A stretch of 64,000 bases of DNA from Triglochin maritima (lineage: Eukaryota; Streptophyta; Magnoliopsida; Alismatales; Juncaginaceae): the NCBI GenBank assembly GCA_963682175.1, contig OY821771.1, positions 27,486,201 through 27,550,200 of the forward strand. Reading direction: 5' to 3'. Positions within the stretch are counted from its first letter, which is position 1; every line of letters starts with the position of its first letter. The translations under genes and the position numbers were made by a program. Below are positions 11,995 through 22,023 of the stretch, piece by piece. The notes beneath the pieces were generated by a model. That model saw nothing but the letters and a program-made list of their open reading frames with translations. It had not been told where the DNA came from and made no database searches.

Positions 11995-13905
11995 ATTGAA
12001 TTTTTGCAAGTCGATTGAGTGATGAGTATGAGTACGGAGTTGATCAATTTCTAAATTAAGTTTGCACAAAGGAATGCACATATTAGAAACGAAGGAAATG
12101 TCTTGTGTCTATGTAGAAAGTGTCTTAACATGTTCTTAAGAGATGTAAAAGAGATCAAAACTCATATGTTTGAGAAAAGTTTTGATAAAGGATACACACG
12201 TTGGATATGACATGGTGAAAATGAAATACGTACGAAGGAAGAAAGTGATAGTCCTTCACAGAAATATGTTAATGATGATGATCAGTTAGAGGATATGATT
12301 TGAGATGTTGCCGATAAGTTTGATGATAAACCCCAAGTACTTAGTAGTTTGTTGTCTTACAATGAAAAAACATTTGTATCCGGGTTGCACCGATTTTAGT
12401 AGATTGTCTACAGTGTTGCAGTTAGGGCTGTCAAATTCTGCTCGAGCTCGGCTCGATAAAGCTCGACTCGAGCTCGGTTCATTTATTAAACGAGTCAAAC
12501 TCAAACACCAAAATCTGCTCGTTTAATAAACGAGTCAAGCCCTAGCTCGGCTCGGTTAGCTCGATAAGAGCTCGTTTGGCTCATTTAAGTCTATACACAT
12601 ATTACATATAAGTCACAAATAAACATATTATTTTCTATATCTCAATTACCTAAAAGTAGAGCATATAATTTATAAAAATTTCCATTTATATGATAACGAT
12701 ATTTATAAAATGTAATTATTATATTTTACAACAAGTTAATCAAGCCTTAAACAAACTTAAACGGGCTGAAAAACTTGTTGAAAATTTTAAACGAGCAAAC
12801 GAACCTAACCCAAACATGACATCTGGCTCGTTTATTAAACGAGCCAAGTTCAAACACTGTGGGCTCGGCTCGTTTAGGCTGGTTTACACCCCTAGTTGCA
12901 GTTATATACCTTGAAAGTCTCGAACGATTGGAGTGATGTCAGTTTTACTACTTTACTTAAGTTGTTGAATGAAATTCTTCCAGAAAACAACGAACTTCCA
13001 GACCATACATATGAGGCTAAACAAATCTTGTGTCCGATGGGTATGCAGTATAGGAAAGTACATGCATGCCCTAATGATTTCATATTATATAGGGCCGAGT
13101 ATGAAAATCTTCATTGTTCTCCGGTATGCAATGCTTCACGGTACAAACATAAGAAAAATGTGAGTGGTGATATACAAGTACAACGGCCGCCTACAAAGGT
13201 GTTGTGAGATCTTCCGATCATTCCAAGGTTGAAACGTTTGTTTGCCTATCTCGTGGATTCAAGGAATCTGACATGGCACGCATATCGTGTTAAAGTGATT
13301 GATCAGATGCTTCGACATCTTGCGATTTCTCCGCAGTGGAAGAAGATCGATTTCGACTTTCCGTTGTTCGGTGAGGAATCCAAAAATCTGACACTTGGTC
13401 TGTGTACTGATGGAATGAATCCTTACGGGAGTTTGAGTAGTATTCGTAGTTCATGGCATGTTCTACTGGTTATGTACAATTTACCTCCATGGTTAAGCAT
13501 GAAACATAGATACATGATGTTGTCTTTAATGATTTCTGGTCCAAAACAACTAGGCAATGACATAGATGTGTATTTGGCTCCCTTGATTGATGACTTACAG
13601 AAATTGTGAATGATGGTGAGCAAGTGTGGGATGCCCACCGTCAACAGTCATTTACAACAGGTGTTATAATATTTTGCACAATTAATAACTTCCCTGCATA
13701 TGGAAATCTATCTGGCTATTCTGTGAAATGGCACAAAGTGTGTCCTATTTGTGAATAAAACATGTGTTCTTTGCATCTTGTGCATGGCAATAAGACAGTG
13801 TATCTTGGACATCACAATTTTTTTCCTATGAGTCATCTATACCGAAAAAAATGGTCTATGGTCGACGCTTTACTTACAACCAAATTTGGCAAGATGTAAT
13901 GGTAA
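11995..13905 (+). pseudogene. CACTA tnp2 transposase with N-terminal transposase-associated domain, broken
   Basis: The N-terminal transposase-associated domain is visible at about 12017-12230 (RLSDEYEYGVDQFLN, then FDKGYTRW and a degenerate HGENE). The tnp2 domain follows: LYPGCTDFSRLSTVLQL up to 12422, then, after the hAT insertion, YTLKVSNDWSD, LLKLLNEILPENNELPDHTY, QYRKVHACPNDFILYRAEYE, NLTLGLCTDGMNPYGSL and DIDVYLAPLIDDLQKL, ending near GHHNFFPMSHLYRKK at about 13850. Breaks: TGG to TGA at 13205-13207 (Trp lost after TKVL), a one-base loss near 13609 after DDLQKL, and a TAA at about 13756 after VCPICE. The protein would cut and paste CACTA elements in the nucleus; this copy cannot make a full product. 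Confidence 0.88.
12423..12894. mobile_element. non-autonomous hAT element (472 bp) inside tnp2
   Basis: The termini are TAGGGCTGTCAAATTC on the left and, inverted from the right, TAGGGGTGTAAACC. A perfect 8-bp target duplication GTTGCAGT lies at 12415-12422 and 12895-12902. Removing the element plus one duplication restores the tnp2 reading frame (STVLQL then YTLKVSND). The interior is rich in the repeated GAGCTCGGCTCG and TTTATTAAACGAG(T/C)CAA modules, the latter at both ends. It has no coding capacity. It shares its terminus with the element at 15923-17054. Confidence 0.92.
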
Positions 13906-13958
13906 AATTTTACTTCCTACATTAGTGATTTTTGTCTTTTATGTTTTTTATCAAACTA

Positions 13959-15414
13959 CGTAGGATCGTAAGGGTCTTTAATTCTAATCACTTTTAAGCT
14001 AATTACCTACTTATTTAATCGATCAAATATGTGCAGCAGAATTTAAAACTAAACAAGCAAGTAAATAAATGGAAAATGCAAACCACAAGCAGTCGGGGGA
14101 TTTTACAGAGGTTCGACACCCCACCCGGGTCCTAGTCCTCTTTTGCAAGCTCCGCTCGGATCACCGAGCTCCGCTCACGACTTCACTAACCACTCCCCAT
14201 TCCGGGCCGGGAGAGAACGCCTTTACAACACAAGCACCGCGAACACCCTCGCTTGCTTGACCTTCTTCCTCTCACAATCCGAGAGGGAACAATTCAGGCT
14301 TTCACCGTAATCCTCGCTTATTGAACAACAAATGAGTGGGACAACACTCTCTAAATGTTGAGCACACTTTGAGTATGATTTGGCTATGATCAAATGTGTG
14401 GAATTGAGGCTTAGAGTGTAGGATTGGGGAAATTGGAGCTTGAGAGTTTCTCTCTAGTGTATGTGACAAATGGAAGTGTGAGAGATGTGTTAAAATGTGT
14501 TTTACAACTCTATTTATAAGCACTAGAGAGAATATAGCCGTTGGGGTTAATTTGGGTAAGAGTTGTGAAAGATACACAAAATAGAAATCTGCAGGACCCA
14601 AAACTGAGTAAGTTCGGTCGACCGGATCGGGCTGATTGGTCGACCGTTTGGCAATTTTTAACTCAGTTCGGTCGACCGCCAGAGGCTATGTTCTAGGTAC
14701 ACTTAAGTTATCGGTCGAACACCGAGATAGGTTCGGTCGACTGAAAACTAACAGGCTCTTCTGGGTTGACAAACAAGATTAAATTCGGTCGACCGAAAGA
14801 AGGTCCACGGTCGACCGAAAACCAATAGAAAGTTTTGGTTTGTCGAGATGTCTTAATTCGGTCGACCGAACAAGGCCCTCGGTCGACCGATACACTAAAT
14901 GTATTTGGGGTATTTAGGAATAATACGAATACGATCGTTTGGTATATACGACAAAACAAACGGTCGGAAATTTGTTGTTACTCGGTCGACCGAACTTGGG
15001 CAGTAAAACACTAACTGGATATATGATCACTTGGTCGACCGAATGTGGGCAGACAGTTCATGTTAATGTTTGGTGTTTTCCGGTCTAAGTTTGAGTGATC
15101 TATTGAAGTCCAAATTATATGAAATTTTGTGTGTGACTTCTATAGGGAACCTAGTGTGTATTGAGTAGTTTTTAGTTCAAGTATGCTCAATTATACAAAA
15201 TTCCTAAGACTCACAGAAAGAAAATTACATGTCTTCAATAGAGCTTGATTACATGTCTTGACTTGAATTCTTTCTTTCTTGAGTCTTGATCACCTGTAGA
15301 AGTTAGCACATAGCAATATATATGCAGTGCAATATGTGTGCTACTCTTCATGATTACAATTAAGATTAGGTTGATTAAATCATCAAAACATAGATTAATG
15401 CCCAAAAGGCAACA
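13959..15414 (-). repeat. solo copia LTR inserted in the CACTA element
   Basis: It begins CGTAGGATCG (TG mutated to CG) and ends AAGGCAACA, the same ends as the copia LTR at 1354-2922. A perfect 5-bp duplication AACTA flanks it (13954-13958 and 15415-15419), and transposase sequence lies on both sides. No internal region remains, so the element was lost by LTR-LTR recombination. Between 14615 and 15045 it carries CGGTCGACCG palindromes, four pairs of them with 21-22 bp offsets. Confidence 0.92.
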
Positions 15415-15419
15415 AACTA

Positions 15420-15660
15420 TCTATTGTTGTTTAATGTAGGAGAAATTTATTGTTGAGCCCACAAAATTGTTGAAAAAGAAATGGTTGTCGTATGTGGGCA
15501 ATGAGTGGAAAGATTTTAAAACAAAGTTGACAACCAACTTTGTATTTGGGGAGTACAAGGATCAAAATCATTGTTTGATTTACAACTTTATTACTACAAC
15601 AACTTGGGCGCATTTCCTAAAATCAAGACAAACTCCTGAATTTTTGGTACAATTTTAATA
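15420..15660 (+). pseudogene. transposase_24-like fragment of the CACTA gene
   Basis: Downstream of the solo LTR the frame reads EKFIVEPTKLLKKKWLSYVG, NEWKDFKTKLTT, then TTWAHFLKSRQTPEFL, the pattern of the plant transposase_24 (Ptta/En/Spm) domain with its conserved WKDFK-type and W-x-x-F segments. A splice-acceptor-like run (TTTTTTTCCATTATAG) follows at about 15686-15701. The exon downstream is cut at 15721 by the Helitron-like end. Fragment only. Confidence 0.65.
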
Positions 15661-15721
15661 GTTTCATAATATTTTTTATTGTTTAATTTTTTTCCATTAT
15701 AGGCCCTACGAGAGCTATACA

Positions 15722-15752
15722 CTAGGAGGCTAGCATGTGCTGCGCACGTGCT
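15722..15752 (-). mobile_element. Helitron-like 3' terminus (hairpin plus CTAG)
   Basis: On the minus strand the order is a 9-bp-stem hairpin (AGCACGTGC, loop GCA, GCACATGCT, one G-T wobble) at 15732-15752, six bases, CTAG (15722-15725) and then a T. That is the structure of a plant Helitron 3' end inserted between A and T. The body would extend to the right on the plus strand. I could not identify a 5' end with confidence, and no Rep/helicase sequence is visible. Confidence 0.5.
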
Positions 15753-15914
15753 TATTCATTTTACGAAGTCACGTGTAGTATATAATTTTTTTAGAATAAT
15801 AAATAATAAAGGGTATTCACCATGAAAATTTACTAATACATTTAGTCAACATGTTCGAGTGTCAACACCATCATGCACCAATGAATAGTCATAATAAAAC
15901 TATTTCTTCCCACA
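15753..15914. other. short spacer between Helitron-like end and hAT element
   Basis: AT-rich, no coding signal or repeat structure recognised. Confidence 0.4.
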
Positions 15915-15922
15915 ATCTCTAT

Positions 15923-17054
15923 TAGGGCTGTCAAATTTGTGTTTCGGGTCGTGTTCGTGTTGACAAGAATTGACACAAATTTGTTTTTGCTCAACCCGAA
16001 CACGAAATTAAAAAAATCCCGACCCGAACACAAACACGAAATTCTACACCTAAACACAAACACGAAATTAGTAACACGAACACGACCCGAATTGACACGA
16101 ATTTCTTTTCGTGTTTGTCGAATTCGTGTTTCAGGTTGTGTTCGTGTTGACACGAATTCTTTTTGTCAACCTAAAAACAAAATATTCATGATTAATCATC
16201 ACAAACTCTTTTAAACTATGAAAGGCTACAATGATACATCCATAAACATTCATCATCATTCATCATAAACTAAAAATCCATTCATAACATTCATCATCAT
16301 TCATCACAAACTGCAATCAAACAAATTGAAAATCCATTCATACAAACTAAAAATCAAACAAAAACACAAACTAAGCACAATATTCCTAATTCCATCCCAT
16401 AAAAATCATCAATATATAATTATATATATAACAAGCTTCAAATATGCTAATCGAATCGGCCGGAATTGGAGGACTGTGGTGGTGGCTGCGGGAGGAGAGG
16501 GTGGTGGTGGTGGACTGTGGTGGAGTGGAGTTGACTGCGAGAGGAGAGGGTGGTGGTGGTGGACTGCGGGAGGAGAGGTGGTGGTGGAGTGACTGGAGTC
16601 TACGTTTGGGAACGAGGTTGGGAGAAGAAGTGGTTGAACCTGAAGGGGAAGGATCGGCGACGGGTGGCGAGGACGGCGACAGTGGAGCCGTGGAGATTTG
16701 GATCGGAGATGGGTGGCGAGGACGAGGTGGCGATTGACGAGGTGGATCGGAGGCTTGGAGATGTAGATCAGAGATTTAGAGGAGTTGGAGACGGTTGGAG
16801 GGTTGAGAAGTTAAGATTGTTTGTTTTAGTTAGGGTTAGGATTTTTTACTCTGTATTTGAAATTCGGGTATTTCGTGTCGACACGAATTACACGAAACCC
16901 GAATTTGGTAAACCAAAATCCGACCTGAATTACACTTCGTGTTGTTCGTGTCGACCCGAATTTGACACGAACCCGAAATAGGTCAACCCGAACCTGAAAT
17001 TTCGTGTCGTGTTCGGGTTCGAATTTCGTGTCATGACCCGAATTGACAACCCTA
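15923..17054. mobile_element. non-autonomous hAT element (1132 bp) with G-rich core
   Basis: The left end is TAGGGCTGTCAAATTTG; the right end inverted is TAGGGTTGTCAATTCGGG. A perfect 8-bp duplication ATCTCTAT lies at 15915-15922 and 17055-17062. Both subterminal regions contain many CGAATTGACACGAA-like and CGTGTTCGTGTTGAC-like modules. The core at 16440-16810 is strikingly different: purine-rich with repeats of GGAGGAGAGGGTGGTGGTGG and GC-rich segments, like a piece of a gene leader. Short open frames cross it but match no known protein. Confidence 0.9.
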
Positions 17055-17062
17055 ATCTCTAT

Positions 17063-17365
17063 AGAAAGAGCGAATTATAGTTTCGATTTAAAAAATAAGA
17101 GGTCGAAAAGAAATTAAAAGTCAATAGAACGTCTAAATGAATAGTATACAGTTCAAATCCAACCAATTGAATTCTCATTATTAAACAAGGCATGGAATAC
17201 AAAAAGTTATAGAATGGATCCCAGCTATCGAGTTACTCCCGATGTAGCACTACATAATAATGTATCTTAAACCATTGTCTGAAAAATAATGCCTTCTTTG
17301 CGCATCAAGCTACTTTTGATAAATCCACCTTTGAAGTATTTAAAGACAACAGGTTTTGTGATTTA
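17063..17365. other. AT-rich spacer, nothing recognised
   Basis: Between the hAT element and the solo gypsy LTR. No coding segment or terminus that I can support. Confidence 0.4.
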
Positions 17366-17817
17366 CTCCATGTTAGAACCGACTCTCTCTCCTCTCTCAT
17401 CCCTAACCCATCAGCCCCACCTTCCTCTCCTTCTTCTCCATCCGACCCAAACCCTCAACCCACGTAATTCAACCTAACCCGACTTCCTCCTAACGTCGGC
17501 GACGACTAGGACAACGGTGAAGAGCACCGAGTCGCGACGGCAATTTCCGGCGAGGTACGCCACCCATCCATTTCGTTTCGAGTCCATAGGGGTTGACGCG
17601 AGTTGAGGGTGTTTTGGGAGGGGGAGAGGCGGCACTAGCGACCCGGGTCAGTCGACCGACGAAGTAGGACGCAGGGGGCACGCGGGCTGGTACCGCGTAC
17701 CTCGTGTCGGGTCGCGTGTGGGATGGCGAGGGGGAGGCTAACGTTGGGACACGTGTTGTCCGACAAGGGGGAGTCAATTCCGCCCTGTAGACCCTATAAT
17801 TTAATTATATTTCATTA

Positions 17818-18285
17818 AATAATGAATAAGTGGGTTAATTGCTGGAAAACACTGTAATTTAATGATATTTGATCGAATAATGAATAATTGGGTTAATTGT
17901 TGGAAAACCCTGTAATTTAATGATATTTGATTAAATAATGAATAATTAGGTTAATTGCTAGAAAACTATGTGATTTAATGATAATTGATTAAATAATGAA
18001 TAATTAGGTTAATTGCTAGAAAACTATGTGATTTAATGATAATTGATTAAATAATGAATAATTAGATTAATTGTTGGAAAAACCCTGTAATTTAATGATA
18101 TTTGATTAAATAATGAATAATTGGATTAGTTGTTGGAAAAACCCTGTAATTTAATGATATTTGATTAAATACTGAATAATTGAGTTAATTGTTGGAAAAC
18201 CCTGTAATTTAATGATATTTGATTAAATAATGAATAATTAGGTTAATTGCTAGAAAAGTATGTGATTTAATGACTTAATTTTAGG
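17818..18285. repeat. 58-bp tandem repeat, about 8 copies, inside the solo LTR
   Basis: The unit contains AATAATGAATAATTGGGTTA, TGGAAAACCCTGTAATTTAA and TGATATTTGATTA. The GTTAATT landmark recurs at 17834, 17892, 17950, 18008, 18066, 18125, 18184 and 18242, so the period is 58-59 bp. Copies differ by a few bases. Confidence 0.9.
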
Positions 18286-18569
18286 AAAATAGCAAATTTC
18301 TTTGGATTTCTAAATTTTGTATGAAATGAGTTAATTTTGGAAAAAAATGCTTTTTTCCCTGGATTTTCAGATTTTATAGTAAACTATATTAATTGGGAAT
18401 TTTATTGTTTTTCCGTTGAGTTTGTGTATATTACTCTGATTCATTGTTGTTGTAAATAAACTTATGATATTATGAGATATGGATTGTTGGGGGTTGTATG
18501 ACCTGTACTTTTGGGGTAAATTGCGTTTACCCTTGCCTTGTGTGATTGTGTGAGAGGTTCGTGGAACTA

Positions 18570-19340
18570 GTTGTCCATCCACGTTGTGACGAGTGGTCGC
18601 TGGAGCGTTGCTCACAGACTCGGACGTGTGGTCAGGTGGTGGGATTACATATGAGGCACGTATGACTAGACATTAGAGTTTCCCTATTGTCTGTGATGGT
18701 CCGAGATGGTTGACCCGTGTTGTGACGATTGACCCGCGTTGTGACGAGTGACAACTGGAGCTGGGCTTGCAGGTTTGGGCGTGTGGTTGGAGTAGGACGT
18801 TGCCTTGTGGGTCGGATGCGCGGTTGAGTCGAGGTGCACACTCGACCTTGTTGGGGCGCGTGATCGCGTTGCGACGTGTGACAGTCAACCAGATGTGAAA
18901 CTGGTCAGCTCACCCGTGTTGTGACGAGTGACTGCTGGAGCTGGGCTCAGACGCGTGGTTGGAGTAGGGCATTGCCTTGTGGAGTGGATGCGCGATCTCA
19001 TCGAGGGTGCATGCTCAGCCTGGTTGGGACGCGTGATCGCCTTAAGACGTGTGACAGTCATCCAGATGCGGAACTGGTCAGCTCACCCACATTGTGACGA
19101 GTGACCGCTGGAGCTGGGCTCGAGCACGAGGCTGGAGTAGGGCGTTGTCATGTGGATCAGATACGCGATCTTGTCGAGGGTGCATGCTCAGCCTAGCTGG
19201 GATGTGTGATCGCATTGGGATGTGTGACAGTTCTGCCATGAGAGCGAGTTGAGTGTTGCCTTGTGGATCAGATGTGCGATGAGGTCGATGTGCACACTCA
19301 GCTTCGTTGCGACACGTAATCACCTTAGGACACGAGACTA
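18570..19340. repeat. imperfect repeats of about 155-180 bp inside the solo LTR
   Basis: The landmark TTGTGACGAGTG recurs at about 18584, 18739, 18919 and 19092, each followed by CTGGAGC, GTTGCC, a GATGCGCG-like box, TGCACACTC and CGCGTGATCGC. The block is GC-rich, in contrast to the AT-rich 58-bp repeats just before it. Confidence 0.75.
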
Positions 19341-19903
19341 GTGTAAGTTGTTTGGACAACGTGGCCTAGTTCTGCGAGTCGTTTAGACGGCATGACCTAG
19401 TTCTGTGAGTCATTTAGAAGGTGTGGACTTAGTTCAATGTCGGGTTGGGGTGGTGTTATAGGGTTTTGATTTAAGACTCATGTGTGACTTGTGTGTATGC
19501 AGGTGAGACGCGGTAGGCGGTTGAAGGTGACTTGGGCTTGAGACACGTGGACTGGATCTGTTGAGCTCGGTTGTCATGTATTTTCCTGCTCTTCTTAGTA
19601 GTCATGTAGTAGGAATTCAAAATTTCTTGTATTTACCTTCCGCATTGTACTCTGACATTGACATTATGTTATGTTTTTAATTGAGGCATCGACTTGACTA
19701 TTTTTAGTTGATGTCCATTTTTTGCTTGTTATAATTGTGATTAATTATTGTGTCCTGAATGCGGATTAGGGGCGTTACACTCCATCAAAAAGCATGCTTA
19801 TGAAAATCAAATAACTCGAGGAAACCTTTTTTTAGGTTAGTTTTTAGGTGTTAAAACTCCAAAAGTGATGTCACGTAATTCGATTTAAAGACTGTAAACT
19901 TAC

Positions 19904-20212
19904 CCAATCAAAGAGATAGACAAACTCCTTTGGTCTATAACTTGGGTTGCTCTTGCCATTGATGAGTTCCCCGCATTGCATACTTTGGAGCCAAATATAT
20001 ACCCACTGAAAAACATATATAATTATTGTTAGTTTGAAAGCAAATCAACTTCAAACAAAATTATTCTACAAATAAGGACCAAACAAATGACACGATTCTA
20101 AATTTAATTTGGAAGCAAGTAGTGTACTATATAGAAAATAAAATAATCAAACCTTGAATTGTTGATTGTCTGTCCTCAGTTCCAGGAACTTGCTGCAACC
20201 AAACAGGCAGAC
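19904..20212 (-). pseudogene. receptor-like kinase exon debris (LRR-VIII type)
   Basis: On the minus strand, 19904-20005 is flanked by a TTTTTCAG-type acceptor and a GTAAGTTTA donor. One frame begins YLAPKYAMRG (kinase subdomain VIII, normally YMAPEYAMRG); after an apparent deletion another frame continues NGKSNPSYRPKEFVYLFDW, matching the GKSNTxYRPKEEFVYLLDW segment of LRR-VIII receptor kinases. A second exon-like piece at 20153-20212, between CAG and GTTTGA, gives GLPVWLQQVPG or LRTDNQQFK depending on frame and is unassigned. The first piece has lost its middle and its frame, so this is debris. Confidence 0.6.
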
Positions 20213-20357
20213 CTGTTGCACGAAAATCTTTTAGACATAATTTTGAATATTTGCATTCTATAATTACAGATAGTTGTCAAATACTTATTATTTAATAGTT
20301 GAATCTAGCATGGTTCAGAAAATAAACCTCCATTCATTACATACTAAACATTTGAGT
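20213..20357. other. spacer between kinase debris and solo LTR
   Basis: AT-rich; possible intron of the kinase remnant. Nothing else seen. Confidence 0.35.
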
Positions 20358-20362
20358 GAAAA

Positions 20363-22023
20363 TGTAACATCCTCAAAAGCGGAAGAAATTTAATTTTTTA
20401 ATGAAACACAACACGGGGATATTACCGAAGAAAACAGACAACTGGTGCACCAACATATATACAATATATATATAAGAGTTTCAAAAGTGTGATTACAACA
20501 AAAGATAAGGAAAATATACATGTAATCACTCAGACCTCAAAATAAGGAAAGCAGGATCTGACCCCAAAACACTACTCCTCGGTCACCACCTCCTATTACT
20601 GCTCACGACCTGAAATAGAACCCGCATATTCCTGAGTTTCCCATAGGGAAACCCCGTATGCCAAACTTCTATCACAATAAATGAACTAGACAACTAATAG
20701 CATGTATGATATGAAATACAATAAACAAACAACGTCTCACTGGGCCCCCGGGAACTCTCTCCCTACCACAGTAGACACCAAACAGTGACGGGTCTCGCGG
20801 GTCCTCTAGCCCAACCCTCACACGTGCCCCAGGCACCACAGCCCGAAACATCCTCGGCTACAACACACACTGGATCACTCTCAGGTCGGTAATGTTTGTA
20901 TCGTTGCCCCTTTAGGGTCGGAGACCCAATGCCATCTTGAGCTATTCCAGAAGACCACTCTCAGGCCGGCAATGTCTGTACCGTTGCCCCAAAAGGGCCG
21001 GAGACCCGTTGCCATCTTGAGCTGGCTCCACAACACTAAAACCACACAAAACCGCACCAAACGGTCAAACAAAACCACCAAACCGGTCGACCGAATCCTC
21101 TCCATAGGACTGACCCAACTGAAAAACTTGTCAACCGGTCGAACAACAAAGGGGTCCCGTTCGACTGAATTCGACCAGTAAAAACTCCATGCCACAATAA
21201 AAAGCACAAACGGTCGAACCACACACGATCACCGGTCGACCGAAAATGGGCAGTAGAAAATCCAAATCAAACATAATACTCCGACCGACCGAACCATCAC
21301 GCGGTCGGACAAACTTAAGTTATTTAAAACGTCGATCGAACGAGTCAACTAGGCGGTTGACCGTTTGGATGGTCAACGCCCCAACCGACCTACAACAGTG
21401 CTTTCGGTCGATCGGCAAATGGGTCCCGTTCGACCGAAAACACCCAGAGTCTCCGTCTCTCGCTCAAAATGCACTACCGGTCGACTAACTCCAAGGTATC
21501 GTTCGACCGATACGAGAGATTTCACCCAATTTACACTACGACCGGTCGACCGTTTACAGTGCAAAAACTGCTGCACAGGTTCGACGAGCCATCCGGCCTA
21601 CTGTCGACCACTCCAGCACCCACGAAAGCATAAGTGAGCATCAAAGTAAAGCTTGACATACATTTAAGGCTTGAAGAAGCCTTTGAAGCCCGAGAACGTT
21701 TCCACGCGAACTCTTCTTCTCCGGCGAACTCCTCGAACGCGAACACCTCTACTCCGGCTCTCAACTGAGCTCCTCCTGGCTTCGCCGACCTCACTTCCAC
21801 GATTTCTCCGGCTGGGAGAGAAAGGATCGAGAGAGAGAGAGAGAGCGTGAGAGTTGAGAGACGAGTGAGAGAGAGAATGAGAAGGAGAGAGAAAACCAAC
21901 CTATATATACAATTTCTCCATTCAATCTCAGCCATCCATCTCACCAACTCTTAAGCCTCCCTAAACAGCCCCTAATCAAGTCCAAAACATGATTAGTGCA
22001 AAGCAAGGATTTAGGATATTACA
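20363..22023 (-). repeat. solo chromovirus LTR (minus orientation)
   Basis: It starts TGTAACATCCTC and ends TTAGGATATTACA, like the LTRs of the element at 33715-41875. The flanks are GAAAA (20358-20362) and GAAGA (22024-22028), a duplication with one mismatch. It contains the short CTCAGGCCGGCAATGTC(T/C)GT repeat at about 20941-21020, CGGTCGACCG-type palindromes at 21080-21555, and a GA-rich leader at 21820-21890. No internal domain is left. Confidence 0.85.

Larger units (their letters stand above)
10166..15721 (+). mobile_element. CACTA (En/Spm) element, left end and body; right end not identified
   Basis: The left terminus reads CACTGCTGGAAAAATGGG, a one-base variant of the CACTA consensus, followed by an array of subterminal repeats, a GC-rich leader at about 10540-10800 containing ACAACCCTAGCCG, and transposase sequence (tnp2, then transposase_24). 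A small CACTA derivative at 51634-53098 has the same plan: terminus, repeats, then a GC-rich leader with AAACCCTAGCCG. Two later insertions sit inside: a hAT-type element (12423-12894) and a solo copia LTR (13959-15414). No matching right terminus was found; 15721 is only the last base before a Helitron-like end. Confidence 0.75.
17371..19779. repeat. solo LTR of a gypsy-type element (2.4 kb)
   Basis: It starts TGTTAGAACC and ends GGGGCGTTACA, with a perfect 5-bp duplication CTCCA at 17366-17370 and 19780-19784. The long LTR and the GTTACA end resemble the chromovirus LTRs in this window, so gypsy is the likely superfamily; orientation is probably plus. It contains two separate minisatellite blocks and lacks the CGGTCGACCG array seen in the other long LTRs (one GTCGACCG occurs near 17653). 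Confidence 0.82.

Noticed and set aside
16550..16981. 143-residue open frame in the hAT element
   Set aside because: A frame through the G-rich core and repeat arm; composition explains its openness and nothing matches a known protein.
20153..20212. Beta-galactosidase (GH35) exon, from GLPVWLQQVPG and LRTDNQQFK
   Set aside because: The resemblance needs a frameshift within 20 codons, and the adjacent exon is kinase-like; kept only as unassigned debris.
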